From: a bacterium
GTDB lineage: Bacteria; Bacteroidota; Ignavibacteria; Kapaibacteriales; UBA2268
Assembly: GCA_030431515.1 (NCBI GenBank)
Contig: JAUIIX010000005.1
Span: 40,551 to 104,550, forward strand
Direction: 5' to 3'
DNA: 64,000 nt
Part shown: in pieces, positions 16,583-26,613 of the stretch
Layout of the letters: the number at the start of each line of letters is the position of its first letter
How positions within the stretch are numbered: the first letter of the stretch is position 1
Program-made: the position numbers and the translations under genes
The notes under the pieces: generated by a model
The model's database searches: none
The model's input: only the letters and a program-made list of their open reading frames with translations
What the model was told of the DNA's origin: nothing

Positions 16583-19027
16583 ATGAGACTAATCATATTT
16601 ATATTTTTGTTAATTATTTCAGTTTCAAAAACAGCTGAAATAGATAGTTTGAAATTTGAGTTAAATAATTCGAAAGATACTAATCGAGTTAAAATTTTAA
16701 TTGATATTTCACGCCATTATTTGGTTGCAGAGCCAGTGAGTTCCTATAAATATTTGAATGAAGCCCTAACGCTCTCTAATAAATTATCTTACCTATGGGG
16801 ACAAGAGAAAGCACTTGCAAATTTATCGGCTTATTATCGAAATATTGGTGAGTTAGATAAAGCGAAGGAAAATGCTCATAAAATATTAAAACTCAAAAAT
16901 GCTAATTACTCGCCTGAAGCAGTTTTCGATGCTTATTTTGCAATTGCTCAAATAAAGAAACAAGAAAATAATATAAAGGAAGAACTTAGCTATTATCATA
17001 AAGCTCTTAAAAATTCTGATAAGTTTTCGTATAAAGAAGGAATGGCGAAATCTCACAGGATGATTTCAGATTATTGGAGTAGAAATGGAAATTTTGACTC
17101 ATCTTTGTATCATATCAATCTTACTATCAAATATTATAATGAATTAGAACTAAAAACTGAGTTGGCTGGTGCTTTTAATACAATTGCAACTACTTTTGCT
17201 CGTAATAACTTTTTAGATTCATCTATTTATTACTTTAATCTTGCTTTAGATATAAATAAAGAATTTGGAACTCAAAGTTCAATTGCTGATAATTATTCTA
17301 ATATTGCTTTAGTATATTATTTCAAAAATGATAAAGAGCAATTTATAAGTTATTCTTTACAAGCTCTTACTATTTATGAAGAAATAAAAAATAAAGTTGG
17401 GATGGCTTCAAAATATTCAGATATATCTGTTGTATATTCTGAATTAGAGAATTATCTAAAAGCGATTGAATTTGCTAAAAAAGCAATTGATATTAATAAG
17501 GAAATTGAGAATCCTCGTGGGCTTGCAAACTCTTATAATAATATTGCTAATTATTATAAGGAAATAGATTCTTTAGAACTTGCAATTAACTATTATAATC
17601 AAGCGATTGAACTTGCAGATAAAATTCAACTAATTGATATTAAAGCTCAAATTTTATTTAACTTAGGTATAATATTTAAAAAGCAAAATGATTTTAAAAA
17701 AGCTGAAGAAAACTATTTACAAGCTGAAAAAATTACTTTAGAGTTAAGATTGCCTAATAAAAATTCTCAATTAGCTTATATTTATACTAACTTAGCAGAT
17801 TTATACAAAGATTCTAAAAGAATTAATACTGCATTGGATTATTTATTCAAAGCTGAAGAGTTAGCAGATAAAGAGCAGTTAGCGAATGTACAAGTTAATA
17901 TTTATGATAATTATTCACAAGTATATGATTCTTTAGGCAATTATACTCTTGCTTATAAATTTCATAAGCAGTTTACTAAGCTAAAAGATTCATTGAATAA
18001 TGTAGAGAAACAAAAAATTATCTCTGAATTAAATACTAAGTATGAAACTGAAAAGAAAGAGCAAGAAAATATAATATTATTAGAAAAAAATAAAGCAAGT
18101 GAACTTGAAAAAGAAAATCTTGAAACAAGAACATATTCCCTTATTCTTGGGATTTTATTAATTATTATATTGCTAATCATACTATATAATAGATATAGAT
18201 TGAAACAGAAATCAAACTTGATACTTGAACAACAAAAACAAGAGATAACTGATCAAAAAAATATAGTTGATAAGCAAAATGAAGAAATTTTATCTTCAAT
18301 CAGATATGCTGAAAGAATTCAAAATGCTATTTTACCTTTTGAAGAAGAGTTAAAAGAGAATTTTAAAGATCATTTTATATTTTATAAACCTAAAGATATT
18401 GTATCTGGAGATTTCTATTGGTTTGCAAAACAAAAAGATATACTATATTTTGCAACTGTTGATTGTACAGGTCATGGTATCCCTGGAGCAATGCTTTCGC
18501 TTATTGGTAATATGTTATTAAATGAAGCACTAACAACTAAAGAGGGTATCTTACCTTCTGAAATATTGAATTTTCTTGATGAAAGAATAAAAGTAATCTT
18601 AAATCAACAATCTGATAATGTTGAAACTCAAGATGGTATGGATATGAATTTGATAATGATAAATGATGGTAAACTTACTTTCGCTGGAGCAAGAAGACCG
18701 CTATTGATTTATACTGATAAACTTGAAACACTTAAAGGTACTAGAATGTCAATAGGTGGTAAACAAAGAGGTAGAATTTCTGGTTTTGAAGATGAAGTAG
18801 TTGATATTACTTCTGGTATGAAAGTTTATTTATTTACTGATGGTATTCTTGACCAAATGGGAATGAGAGGTAAAAAGTTTGGGTCGGGGAATGTTAAAGC
18901 ATTTATAGAAGAGCAGAATCACAGAAGTATGGACGAGCAGTTTGCAATATTCTCTAAAAGATTTGAAGCTCATGTTGGTTACGAAGAGCAGAGAGATGAT
19001 ATTACTTTTGTTGCACTTGAATTGTAA
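16583..19027 (+). CDS. TPR-containing membrane PP2C (SpoIIE-type) phosphatase
   Basis: A signal sequence (MRLIIFIFLLIISVSK), about ten tetratricopeptide repeats (residues about 40-480), a coiled coil, one membrane helix (about 516-537), a second coiled coil and a cytoplasmic PP2C/SpoIIE domain (about 595-815). Metal ligands sit in VSGDFYWF, VDCTGHGIPGAM, LFTDGILDQ and RDDITFVAL. It probably dephosphorylates anti-sigma-factor antagonists in response to an envelope signal. ATG 16583 is preferred over the ATG at 16529 because a TAATTTTG -7 element lies between them (16551-16558) and it gives a clean signal peptide. Confidence 0.88.
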   Translation: MRLIIFIFLLIISVSKTAEIDSLKFELNNSKDTNRVKILIDISRHYLVAEPVSSYKYLNEALTLSNKLSYLWGQEKALANLSAYYRNIGELDKAKENAHKILKLKNANYSPEAVFDAYFAIAQIKKQENNIKEELSYYHKALKNSDKFSYKEGMAKSHRMISDYWSRNGNFDSSLYHINLTIKYYNELELKTELAGAFNTIATTFARNNFLDSSIYYFNLALDINKEFGTQSSIADNYSNIALVYYFKNDKEQFISYSLQALTIYEEIKNKVGMASKYSDISVVYSELENYLKAIEFAKKAIDINKEIENPRGLANSYNNIANYYKEIDSLELAINYYNQAIELADKIQLIDIKAQILFNLGIIFKKQNDFKKAEENYLQAEKITLELRLPNKNSQLAYIYTNLADLYKDSKRINTALDYLFKAEELADKEQLANVQVNIYDNYSQVYDSLGNYTLAYKFHKQFTKLKDSLNNVEKQKIISELNTKYETEKKEQENIILLEKNKASELEKENLETRTYSLILGILLIIILLIILYNRYRLKQKSNLILEQQKQEITDQKNIVDKQNEEILSSIRYAERIQNAILPFEEELKENFKDHFIFYKPKDIVSGDFYWFAKQKDILYFATVDCTGHGIPGAMLSLIGNMLLNEALTTKEGILPSEILNFLDERIKVILNQQSDNVETQDGMDMNLIMINDGKLTFAGARRPLLIYTDKLETLKGTRMSIGGKQRGRISGFEDEVVDITSGMKVYLFTDGILDQMGMRGKKFGSGNVKAFIEEQNHRSMDEQFAIFSKRFEAHVGYEEQRDDITFVALEL

Positions 19028-19447
19028 TTATTGAAATTTCTCTAATATTTTTGATTTACTTTTTAGATTAACTAATATCCATTTATTTGATGCTTCATCA
19101 TAGTCAAAAATAAAATTGATATTAAACTCATTATTATTTCTGCTTAATTCAACATCAATTTGTTTTTTATTATTGGGTTGCAAATAATATGTTTTAATAT
19201 TACTTACATTAAATTTTGATATTTTAACATGAGTGAAAAAATCAACAATTAAATCTATATTAGAATCTGATTTAAAAAATATATTCAAATCACTTAAATT
19301 AGAATCAACTACTATTCCTTTCCAATTATTTGGATCTTCTTGAATAGATTCTATAATTGACTTAATATCATTTTCTTGGATTTTTTGATTTTTGTACAAG
19401 CAAGATGTAACAAAAAGCATTAAAAATATGTATTTAATATAATTCAT
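19028..19447 (-). CDS. Small lipoprotein, hypothetical
   Basis: About 140 residues starting at MNYIKYIFLMLFVTSC, with the lipobox Cys at residue 16. The upstream ATG at 19480 would only add a non-signal stretch. The mature part is acidic and mixed alpha/beta, without a recognised family. The stop abuts that of the phosphatase gene, so the genes converge. Confidence 0.6.
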   Translation of the reverse strand: MNYIKYIFLMLFVTSCLYKNQKIQENDIKSIIESIQEDPNNWKGIVVDSNLSDLNIFFKSDSNIDLIVDFFTHVKISKFNVSNIKTYYLQPNNKKQIDVELSRNNNEFNINFIFDYDEASNKWILVNLKSKSKILEKFQ

Positions 19448-19483
19448 TTTCAAAATTATTAAATTTTTTACCAAAATCATACT

Positions 19484-20230
19484 ATGAAGTACTTTTTTAT
19501 ACTATTTTTACTTTTTCAAATCAACCTTTTTGCCGAAGATTCTCCAGATGGTGATGATGGTGGAGGTATATTAAATGATATGGAAAAATCTAATGGTAAT
19601 TCAAGTGATAATGCTTTTATAGCTGAGTTAATATTAAACTTAATTGTTTATTTCCCAGAAGTTTTTATTGGTAGTTCTAATACTTACTCTTTTACTGAAT
19701 ACCCCTATCAAAATGATAAAGGAATGTATGATGAATTTGGAAATAAAGAATGGCATTTAGATGCTTCTGTATATTATACTCAGGAAATGGATTTTGTAAA
19801 AGGTATTAACTTTGACGCTAATTTATATCCTTCTAAATATGTATCTATAAATGTAAAACATAATAGATTTTCTGAGCAATATGATTTTAAGAAAAATGAA
19901 TTAAATTTTACCCAAGCATATCTACAGTATATTAGATTTAGGTACGAAAGATTTAATTTTCAATGGGGACTTGGTTTGATAAATATGAATGGAGAAAAAA
20001 GTCATTATGGGCTTGGATTCACTTCAGGTTTTAATGCTTATATTCATAAACCAATAAGTATTGATATGGATTATAATTTTGGAATTCTAAACGATTCATA
20101 TTTTAATGAATTTAACACTCGATTAAACCTTCATTCTAAACGAATAAAAGTGTTTTTAGGATATAAGTACATATCTATAAACGAAAGTTCATTAAATAAT
20201 ATTATGATTGGAATGGGATATAATTTTTAG
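19484..20230 (+). CDS. Outer-membrane beta-barrel protein, hypothetical
   Basis: 248 residues with signal peptide MKYFFILFLLFQINLFA. An Asp/Gly-rich linker (DSPDGDDGGG) is followed by alternating aromatic strands (HLDASVYYTQEMDF, FRYERFNFQWGLGL) and a terminal barrel strand IMIGMGYNF ending in Phe. It probably inserts in the outer membrane via BAM; ligand unknown. Confidence 0.65.
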   Translation: MKYFFILFLLFQINLFAEDSPDGDDGGGILNDMEKSNGNSSDNAFIAELILNLIVYFPEVFIGSSNTYSFTEYPYQNDKGMYDEFGNKEWHLDASVYYTQEMDFVKGINFDANLYPSKYVSINVKHNRFSEQYDFKKNELNFTQAYLQYIRFRYERFNFQWGLGLINMNGEKSHYGLGFTSGFNAYIHKPISIDMDYNFGILNDSYFNEFNTRLNLHSKRIKVFLGYKYISINESSLNNIMIGMGYNF

Positions 20231-20500
20231 ATAAGTTATTATATTATTAAAGATTATAATATTACTACACTCTAATCCACAACTTATTAACAAGTTATTA
20301 TCTACTGTTGATTTTATAATTGTAAAACTTTTGGATAAGTATTGAATTTTTAGGATTTGGTGTAAAATGTTAATTGATGTTAACTAAACACGAATTGTTA
20401 GACATTTATCCACATCTATTGTTTTGTATTAAGTAGTGATAATAATTGAATTAAAATATTTAAATCCTATTATCAACATATCCACAGTCCTTACTATATA
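20231..20500. other. Candidate chromosomal origin (oriC): DnaA-box cluster in a convergent gap
   Basis: TTATCCACA (perfect DnaA box) is at 20406-20414. One-mismatch boxes are TAATCCACA at 20273-20281, TTATCAACA at 20470-20478, ATATCCACA at 20478-20486 and, inverted, TTTGGATAA at 20330-20338. A run of A/T (ACTATATACTAATATATAAT) at its right end could be the unwinding element. Both flanking genes end here, so promoters do not explain the region. Four parS-like sites lie 7-13 kb to the right. Confidence 0.6.
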
Positions 20501-21175
20501 CTAATATATAATATTTAATAGATAAGAAATACCAATATAAAGCGATGCTACTCTTGGATTGGATTTATTTTCTGGTGGATAAAGTTCTGGATGAGGTATT
20601 ACTTCTTTGTAAGGATCAAATTTAGAATAGTTAGAATATAAACCATTGAATTGATATCCCGCCATAATAGTAGCCATTAGTCTTCCAGATTCGTTTGAGT
20701 AAACGGGAATTTGATATCCGACTCTGAACTCAGCCATGCTATTTAAAGTCTTCACAGGGTCTAATCTGTATGGTAATTGCGATTCTTCTATGTCGTGGGA
20801 TGCTGAAAGTGGCATTCCGATATTTACACCAAGTAAAAAGTTGTTTAAGTGTAAATAAGCAGCAATTGATAAATACGATAAATTAGTTTGGTATTGTGTA
20901 CCAAAATCTACAGATTTATCAGCATAACTCATATTATTCAGCCCAGCATCTATGTATAAGCCGATATTTTCATTTTTAAAATATGGTAAATAAGCACTCA
21001 AATTTATAGATGGAATATAGTTTAAACTAATTCCAGTTTGTCTTCCTTTGGGTGGTTGATTAGCATTAGCGTTTACACTACCATAGATTGAACCACCAAC
21101 ACCTAAAGGATACAACTCTTTAGAATATGTATTCAATGTTAAAATCAAAAATAAAATAGATACAAGTTTATACAT
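20501..21175 (-). CDS. Outer-membrane protein, hypothetical
   Basis: 224 residues from ATG 21175, which gives the signal peptide MYKLVSILFLILTLNTYS and has GGAG six bases upstream. An ATG at 21415 would run through the divergent gene's promoter. Alternating strands (LSAYLPYFKNENIGLYIDAG, SYLSIAAYLHLNNFLLGVNI) and a final barrel-like IGISYLLNIIY suggest an outer-membrane barrel. No specific family recognised. Confidence 0.65.
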   Translation of the reverse strand: MYKLVSILFLILTLNTYSKELYPLGVGGSIYGSVNANANQPPKGRQTGISLNYIPSINLSAYLPYFKNENIGLYIDAGLNNMSYADKSVDFGTQYQTNLSYLSIAAYLHLNNFLLGVNIGMPLSASHDIEESQLPYRLDPVKTLNSMAEFRVGYQIPVYSNESGRLMATIMAGYQFNGLYSNYSKFDPYKEVIPHPELYPPENKSNPRVASLYIGISYLLNIIY

Positions 21176-21219
21176 TATAACTCCAATATTATTTAAAAAA
21201 CTATCAATTTGTATGCCGT

Positions 21220-21251
21220 TTTGCTTTTTAATATTAGTTAATGTAATTTTG
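21220..21251 (+). promoter_or_regulatory. Bacteroidota-type promoter
   Basis: TTTG at 21220-21223, a 20-bp spacer and TAATTTTG at 21244-21251, followed by the AAAGGA ribosome binding site and ATG 21276. Confidence 0.7.
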
Positions 21252-21275
21252 TAAAAATATTTTAAAGGAAAAAAA

Positions 21276-22319
21276 ATGAAATTTGTAAAAATATTAGCAC
21301 TATTAATAGTTTCAATTATTATTATTTTATTAATTGCATTGCCAAATGAATTAAAGGTAAATAAGGAAATTGTGATTAAACAAGATATATCTGTTGTTTT
21401 TGAGCATATTAACAATTTAAAGAAATGGGAGCAATGGTCTCCATGGCAAATGTTAGATCCTAAAGTTATAAATACTTATTCTGGACCAGAATCTGGTGTT
21501 GGTGCTGTGAATAGTTATTCAAGTGAGAATAGTGATGTGGGGGTTGGTAAAATGAAGATTTTGGAATCAATAGAAAATTCTAAAGTTGAACTTGGAATTT
21601 ATATGGAAGGTATGAGTGATGATAATAATCCAACACTAACAACTACATTAACTTTAGTTAAAATGGGTGATAATCATACTAAAGTTATTTGGAATACAAT
21701 AGATTCTGTTTCTACTTTTTCTTTTTATAGAATAATGTTACCGATTATGAATATGACATTAGAAGAAATGTTTAAAGAAGGTTTAGAAGAACTGAAATTT
21801 GTCTGTGAAGAATATCAAGAAAAAATAGTAGATGTAGAAATTGGTGAAGAAATAAGTAAAAAGTATAAATTAATAAGTATTAGAGATACTTCTGAAGTTA
21901 ATCAAGATATAATTACAAAAAATATGTCAACTGCATTTATTAAAATGGTTGAGTATTTAAAAGAAAATAAAATAAGGTCAGAGAGTTTACCATTTACATT
22001 CAAACATAAATTTGACCCAGAAGCAAATATTGCTATTTATGAGTATGCTTTACCTATAGATACTAATATTAATGCTGCGAGTATAAGCCCAGAGTTTAAT
22101 GTAATTGAAGTTGGTGGTAAATATACCGTTTCTGCTACTCATACTGGTCCAATTAGAACGATAAATCAAGCTCATAATGGGATTAAGAAGTATTTAGAAT
22201 TAAGAAAATTTGAAATTGACGGTAGTCCTTATCAATTACATTTATCGAATCCAGATAAAGTAAACGAATGGGATATGAAATCACAAGTTGTTTATCCAGT
22301 AAAGCCGATAAAACAATAA
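21276..22319 (+). CDS. SRPBCC plus GyrI-like effector-binding domain protein
   Basis: 347 residues. An N-terminal hydrophobic anchor (LALLIVSIIIILLIALP) is followed by an SRPBCC/polyketide-cyclase fold (VFEHINNLKKWEQWSPW..). The C-terminal half is of GyrI/AraC effector-binding type (YTVSATHTGPIRTINQAHNGI, PYQLHLSNP, EWDMKSQVVYPV). It probably binds a small hydrophobic ligand at the membrane; ligand unknown. Confidence 0.8.
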   Translation: MKFVKILALLIVSIIIILLIALPNELKVNKEIVIKQDISVVFEHINNLKKWEQWSPWQMLDPKVINTYSGPESGVGAVNSYSSENSDVGVGKMKILESIENSKVELGIYMEGMSDDNNPTLTTTLTLVKMGDNHTKVIWNTIDSVSTFSFYRIMLPIMNMTLEEMFKEGLEELKFVCEEYQEKIVDVEIGEEISKKYKLISIRDTSEVNQDIITKNMSTAFIKMVEYLKENKIRSESLPFTFKHKFDPEANIAIYEYALPIDTNINAASISPEFNVIEVGGKYTVSATHTGPIRTINQAHNGIKKYLELRKFEIDGSPYQLHLSNPDKVNEWDMKSQVVYPVKPIKQ

Positions 22320-22433
22320 AAGTTTAAGAATATTCTTTCAATATCTACCATATTTAGAAGAATTATACTTGTAATTGATTTGCAATTAAATAATTATTTT
22401 TTATGTTCGTCTTGTATTTAAAAAAGGAAATTT

Positions 22434-22622
22434 ATGAAAATAAAAGATATGGAAATTGAAGATTTTAAAATTTTGATTAAACAAACTATAGATGAATCTT
22501 TAGAAAATTATTTTGAAGATATTGATGCTCTTACTAGTAAAAAATATCTTAAGGATATTAAAAACTCAAGACAAGAATATCTAAGAAATGAAGTATTTTC
22601 TTTAGAGGATATTGATGTTTAA
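22434..22622 (+). CDS. Antitoxin of a RelE-type toxin-antitoxin pair
   Basis: 62 residues, acidic, with AAGGAAA upstream of the ATG. The sequence has no strong DNA-binding motif but the position is typical: immediately before and 8 bp overlapping the RelE-like toxin. Antitoxin role is by context. Confidence 0.65.
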   Translation: MKIKDMEIEDFKILIKQTIDESLENYFEDIDALTSKKYLKDIKNSRQEYLRNEVFSLEDIDV

Positions 22623-22866
22623 AACGATTCTTACAAAATCTGCTCTAAAAGATTTTAAGAAGTTGGATAAAAATATACAAGAAACTATTAAGAAAAAACT
22701 AACTTTATTTCAATCAGATCCTCTAAACTACGCAATTAAATTAACTAACTATGAAATAGGGTCTTATAGATTTAGAATTGGAAAATATAGAGTAATTTTT
22801 GATTTAGATGAAGACAAAATAATAATATTGAAAATTGGTCATCGAAAAGATATATATATGAATTAA
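22615..22866 (+). CDS. RelE/ParE-family toxin
   Basis: 83 residues from ATG 22615 (an upstream TTG at 22612 adds one residue). The RelE/ParE pattern is clear: ILTKSALKDFKKLDKNIQ, GSYRFRIGKYRVIFDLDED and IIILKIGHRKDIY. It would be an mRNA interferase or gyrase inhibitor held inactive by the upstream protein. Overlap of the reading frames implies coupled translation. Confidence 0.88.
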   Translation: MFKTILTKSALKDFKKLDKNIQETIKKKLTLFQSDPLNYAIKLTNYEIGSYRFRIGKYRVIFDLDEDKIIILKIGHRKDIYMN

Positions 22867-23262
22867 TAAAGACTACGAAATCAAAGACAACCTTGGCAAT
22901 GTTCTAGATTTGTAGTGAATGATTTCAAACCATTCCAAATATTAAAAATGCAGAAGAATTGTTGTGAAGTCGTGGGTTGTTTCTTTTTATTAATATTAAA
23001 CTTCACCGAATTTTTAGAGAAGCCAATATTAGTAATGAACGCAAATTTGCGTTCACTACAATCACATTGAAAAGTATATAACATAGTTGGAATACCGTCA
23101 TTCAGAGCGAAGCGATGAATCTCCCAGAAATTGCCATCGTAATTCTGAACCCATTTCTTTGAAAAATCAAAAAACACCAAAATCACTTCAAAAAAACAAC
23201 AAAAACCAAAAAAAAAGCAGCATCAGAGATACTGCAATTATTATAATATTTTTTTAAATCAA
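22867..23262. other. Gene-free stretch with dispersed repeat and terminator
   Basis: It holds GTCATTCAGAGCGAAGCGAT at 23097-23116, a member of the dispersed repeat family seen at 38-40 kb and 63 kb. A minus-strand terminator follows at 23208-23235. A 101-codon frame here is repeat-derived and not believed. Confidence 0.7.
23208..23235 (-). terminator. Rho-independent terminator for the porin gene
   Basis: On the minus strand GCAGTATC-TCT-GATGCTGC (8-bp stem with one G-U pair) is followed by nine T. It lies 28 bp past the porin stop. Confidence 0.75.
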
Positions 23263-24471
23263 TTAATAATTCAACTGAGCTTGTAATCTTAATAAATTAC
23301 CAACTTGATGATTATCTCTTAATATAAAGTCTTCGTATCTTCTATTTGACATTGTATATTGCACTACTAATTCAAAGTTTTTATTAGGTTGCCATTCAAC
23401 ACCAAGTTCCAATTCTTTGACTATATAAGACCTAGCATCAGTTTCATGTTTTTTACCACCTTCGTAGTATTGCAATCTTGTAAAGGGTATAAATATTTGG
23501 TTGAAAAGTGATTTTTTGTAGCTTAATGTTACATGTCCACCATGAAGACTTTGCAATTCAATAGCATTATTATTTTTGTTAAATTCTGGACCTTCACCAA
23601 CATTGTATTCAGCTAAAATCCCAAATGGTTGCGGATATAGTATAAATGAAGCAGCAGCTCTTCTATCCAAGTATTCGCCATCATTTTTAAATTCAACACC
23701 TTCAGAAATATTTTTAGCAGCTATTACATATTTTCCAGTATATCCTTGAACACCAATTTCAATAATTTGATTTTTATATTCAAAAGGGTAAGAAAATCGA
23801 GTTACAACATGCGGTTCATCATTTAATTCAGGTGAGTTTGCAGTTTGTCCATTATAAACTCCTAACCCAAATACACCATAATCACCACTTCCTTTCAGAC
23901 CTTCTCGACTAATTCTTGAAAATAATGCTCTTTTTTCTTTAGATGCCCAGTAGAAAAACACACCTAAATCACGCTCATTCTTGATTGCACTATTTAGCCC
24001 GTCGTGTCTATCAAGCGGTAATCTATTAGAACTTGACTGCATATTTTCAAAGCCATAAGGTAATTTACTTTGTCCAATTCTTAATCTATATTCGTTGTCA
24101 TCATCAAATCCTACATCAACATAGGCATCTCTAATTTGACCGTAATGTAGTTTATCTCCAGCACTTGTAGCAAAATCTGGTTGTAGGTAAAAGTAAATAT
24201 TCTTACTAATTTGACCTGATAAAACCATTCTGGCACGTCTTAACATAAAACCGCCACCTTTCCCCCATGATTTATCACACTGTTCGCAATTCAAATCAGG
24301 GTTAGTTTCTAATAAACGATTATATCTTGTTTGTACATAACCTCTTATAGAAAAACTGCCAAAACCTCTATTAGTTTGAATATCACTTCTTTCATTCGAA
24401 GAAGCCCTTTCATCTTGAGAAATAAGAAAAGTTGGAATCAGTAGAGCGAGAAATATTAGAACATTTTTCAT
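23263..24471 (-). CDS. Phosphate-selective porin (OprO/OprP family)
   Basis: 402 residues with signal peptide MKNVLIFLALLIPTFLISQ. Family traits are FSIRGYVQTRYN, MLRRARMVLSGQISKNIYFY, DAYVDVGF..RLRIGQSKLPYGFE and a terminal strand (LLRLQAQLNY). It forms an outer-membrane channel for anions such as phosphate. CEQCDK near residue 60 is an unusual CxxC pair in an extracellular or periplasmic loop. Confidence 0.85.
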   Translation of the reverse strand: MKNVLIFLALLIPTFLISQDERASSNERSDIQTNRGFGSFSIRGYVQTRYNRLLETNPDLNCEQCDKSWGKGGGFMLRRARMVLSGQISKNIYFYLQPDFATSAGDKLHYGQIRDAYVDVGFDDDNEYRLRIGQSKLPYGFENMQSSSNRLPLDRHDGLNSAIKNERDLGVFFYWASKEKRALFSRISREGLKGSGDYGVFGLGVYNGQTANSPELNDEPHVVTRFSYPFEYKNQIIEIGVQGYTGKYVIAAKNISEGVEFKNDGEYLDRRAAASFILYPQPFGILAEYNVGEGPEFNKNNNAIELQSLHGGHVTLSYKKSLFNQIFIPFTRLQYYEGGKKHETDARSYIVKELELGVEWQPNKNFELVVQYTMSNRRYEDFILRDNHQVGNLLRLQAQLNY

Positions 24472-24781
24472 AATAACTATTCAATTAATTTAACAATATT
24501 CATTTCTTAAAAAATAAATAAGGTATTAATCAATAGTATTAATATCATATATTTAACTATTTAATAATTAAATAAATGATAAATTGAAATAATGATTAAC
24601 AATGCAAATAAGTATAAGAATTAACTTATAAATTATTCTTTACAAAAACATACAAATGAATTAAATTCAAATGCCCCTATTTATCTTTGTAAAATAATAA
24701 TTTACAAAATTACAACTCTAAAATAAGGATAGAGTTAATTAATTGTTAATTTTGTGTTAATTATTATTATTATTCATTGAA
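24472..24781. other. Gene-free AT-rich spacer
   Basis: Between the porin and mlaE genes, both on the minus strand. CAAAATTA at 24705-24712 is a -7 element (TAATTTTG) on the minus strand, but no partner TTTG is placed correctly. Nothing else recognised. Confidence 0.5.
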
Positions 24782-25882
24782 TTAAATTCCGAACATTTGA
24801 AAAATATAAGTAAAAATAGCATCTAATAAGATAATTAGGAATATGCTTGTTACAACGGAAGAGGTTGTGTATCGTCCTACAGATTCTGCCCCACCACTAA
24901 CTTGTAATCCTCTAAAACAACCAACAGAAGAGATTACAAAGCCAAATACTATCCCTTTGAATACACCAGAGAAAACACCTAATATTGTAACTGCTGTTTT
25001 TAATTCAGTAAAATATGCGTTCATAGTTAAGTCTAATGTTGTAATTGCTGCAATTAGTCCACCTAAAATACCAGCGATATTTCCAATTAAAACTAATATA
25101 GGTATTGCAATAAACAATGCAACTATTTTTGGAAGAACTATATAATTATAGATGTTAAATCCCATTGTTTTGAATGCGTCTATTTCATCTGATATTTTCA
25201 TAGTACCGATTTCTGCGGTAAAAGATGAGCCAGATCTACCTGCAACAATTATTGCAACCATTAGTGGAGATAATTCTCTTGTTATTGATACTCCTATTAA
25301 ATCGGCAATAAAAATATCTGCACCAAATTGTTTTAATTGAATTGCTCCTTGATATCCTGATATTAAGCCAATTAGTAAGAGTATTAGAATAATAATAGGC
25401 AAAGCATTCACCCCATTTTTCTGAGTCAAATATACAATGTCTTTGAAGTTTAGTTTTTCTTTGAATGCGATAATGTTAAATACATTCATTATTACATTTC
25501 CAATAAACTCGACATAAGAAACTGCATCTTTGTAAATACTTTGAACTTTTTTACCAATACTTGTTACACTATCTTTTAGATTAGCTTCTTTATCTGAATA
25601 AACTTGTTTTTTATAGATTGAAAGTTTATTGTAAAGTTTTCTGAACTCATCTTTTTGATTTATAATTTCGCAGTTAAAATTATTTTTTTCGCAAAAATCT
25701 TTAATTTCTTTGACAAAATAAATTGCAAACGAATCGTAGTCTTCTAAATTCTTTAAATCTAATATAATATCTCTATTTATTATTTTAAAAATATTATTAA
25801 ACTCTTTCTCGTTAAATGAAAGTATAACAAGCTCTTGAGGGAATACAAAAGTTATTTTGTCAGATTCTATTATATTTAACAT
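24782..25882 (-). CDS. mlaE: MlaE-type ABC transporter permease with N-terminal STAS-like domain
   Basis: 366 residues. About 110 N-terminal residues look like a STAS domain. The MlaE permease core follows, with five membrane segments and the signatures LKQFGADIFIADLIGVSITRELSPL (split over two helices), AGRSGSSFTAEIGTMK and VSGGAESVGRYTTSSVV. It is the membrane part of the phospholipid/LPS-lipid asymmetry transporter. The usual mlaF and mlaD are not adjacent here. Confidence 0.9.
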   Translation of the reverse strand: MLNIIESDKITFVFPQELVILSFNEKEFNNIFKIINRDIILDLKNLEDYDSFAIYFVKEIKDFCEKNNFNCEIINQKDEFRKLYNKLSIYKKQVYSDKEANLKDSVTSIGKKVQSIYKDAVSYVEFIGNVIMNVFNIIAFKEKLNFKDIVYLTQKNGVNALPIIILILLLIGLISGYQGAIQLKQFGADIFIADLIGVSITRELSPLMVAIIVAGRSGSSFTAEIGTMKISDEIDAFKTMGFNIYNYIVLPKIVALFIAIPILVLIGNIAGILGGLIAAITTLDLTMNAYFTELKTAVTILGVFSGVFKGIVFGFVISSVGCFRGLQVSGGAESVGRYTTSSVVTSIFLIILLDAIFTYIFQMFGI

Positions 25883-25965
25883 AAAGTTTTTAAAATTTAA
25901 TTTATGATTATTTAAAATTAGTGATTAATTTTGTATTTTAATAATTTAATGTTCATTTTTTTTCA

Positions 25966-26613
25966 ATGGAAAACATAAGCATAAAAGAGATTTATCCAGT
26001 TAGCACTGATAGACTCATACAAAGTTCTCGAAGATTAGCTAGAGAAAAGGTATTACAGGTAATCTACGCTTATAGCGTTTGTGATACGGAATTATCAGAA
26101 TTAGTCAAACATATATTCTATAGAGTATTTAATTTTGACGATTATGAAGAAGTTGTTCTTGAAAAAGACAAATACCTCAATCAAAAACAAATTACTGAAC
26201 TCGAATCAGATACTTCAATTGTTTGGACCAAAGAGCATATCGTATTTGCACAATCCTTATTAGACGCAGTTACAAGTAGAAAAAGCGAAATAGATACATA
26301 TTTAAGTAAGCACTCAGCAGAATGGCATCCAGATAGGATTTCGCCTGTAGATAAGTATATTATCTTGATTGCAATAACTGAAATGTTAGATTTCCCTGAG
26401 ATACCACCAAAAGTAAGCATCAACGAAGCACTTGAAATATCAAAGATGTATTCGGAAGACAAGTCAAAAACCTTCATAAATGGAATTTTAGATTCTATTT
26501 TTAAGAAGATGCAAGAAGATGGTGTGCTCCATAAATCTGGTAGAGGTTTACTTGATAATAAGGAGAATAATGACCTTTTGAATGAAGATAAAATCGAAGA
26601 TAGCGATGTCTAA
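25966..26613 (+). CDS. nusB: Transcription antitermination factor NusB
   Basis: 215 residues, longer than E. coli NusB by ~75. The N-terminal LAREKVLQVIYAYSV and C-terminal RISPVDKYIILIAITEML, PPKVSINEALEISKMYSEDKS and TFINGILDSI blocks are typical. It binds boxA RNA with NusE in rRNA antitermination. It overlaps the next gene by 8 bp. A TAATTTTG -7 element lies at 25926-25933. Confidence 0.93.
   Translation: MENISIKEIYPVSTDRLIQSSRRLAREKVLQVIYAYSVCDTELSELVKHIFYRVFNFDDYEEVVLEKDKYLNQKQITELESDTSIVWTKEHIVFAQSLLDAVTSRKSEIDTYLSKHSAEWHPDRISPVDKYIILIAITEMLDFPEIPPKVSINEALEISKMYSEDKSKTFINGILDSIFKKMQEDGVLHKSGRGLLDNKENNDLLNEDKIEDSDV

Noticed and set aside
22881..23186. 101-codon minus-strand frame before the toxin gene
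   Set aside because: It runs through a dispersed GTCATTCAGAGCGAAGCGA repeat and has no ribosome site or family.
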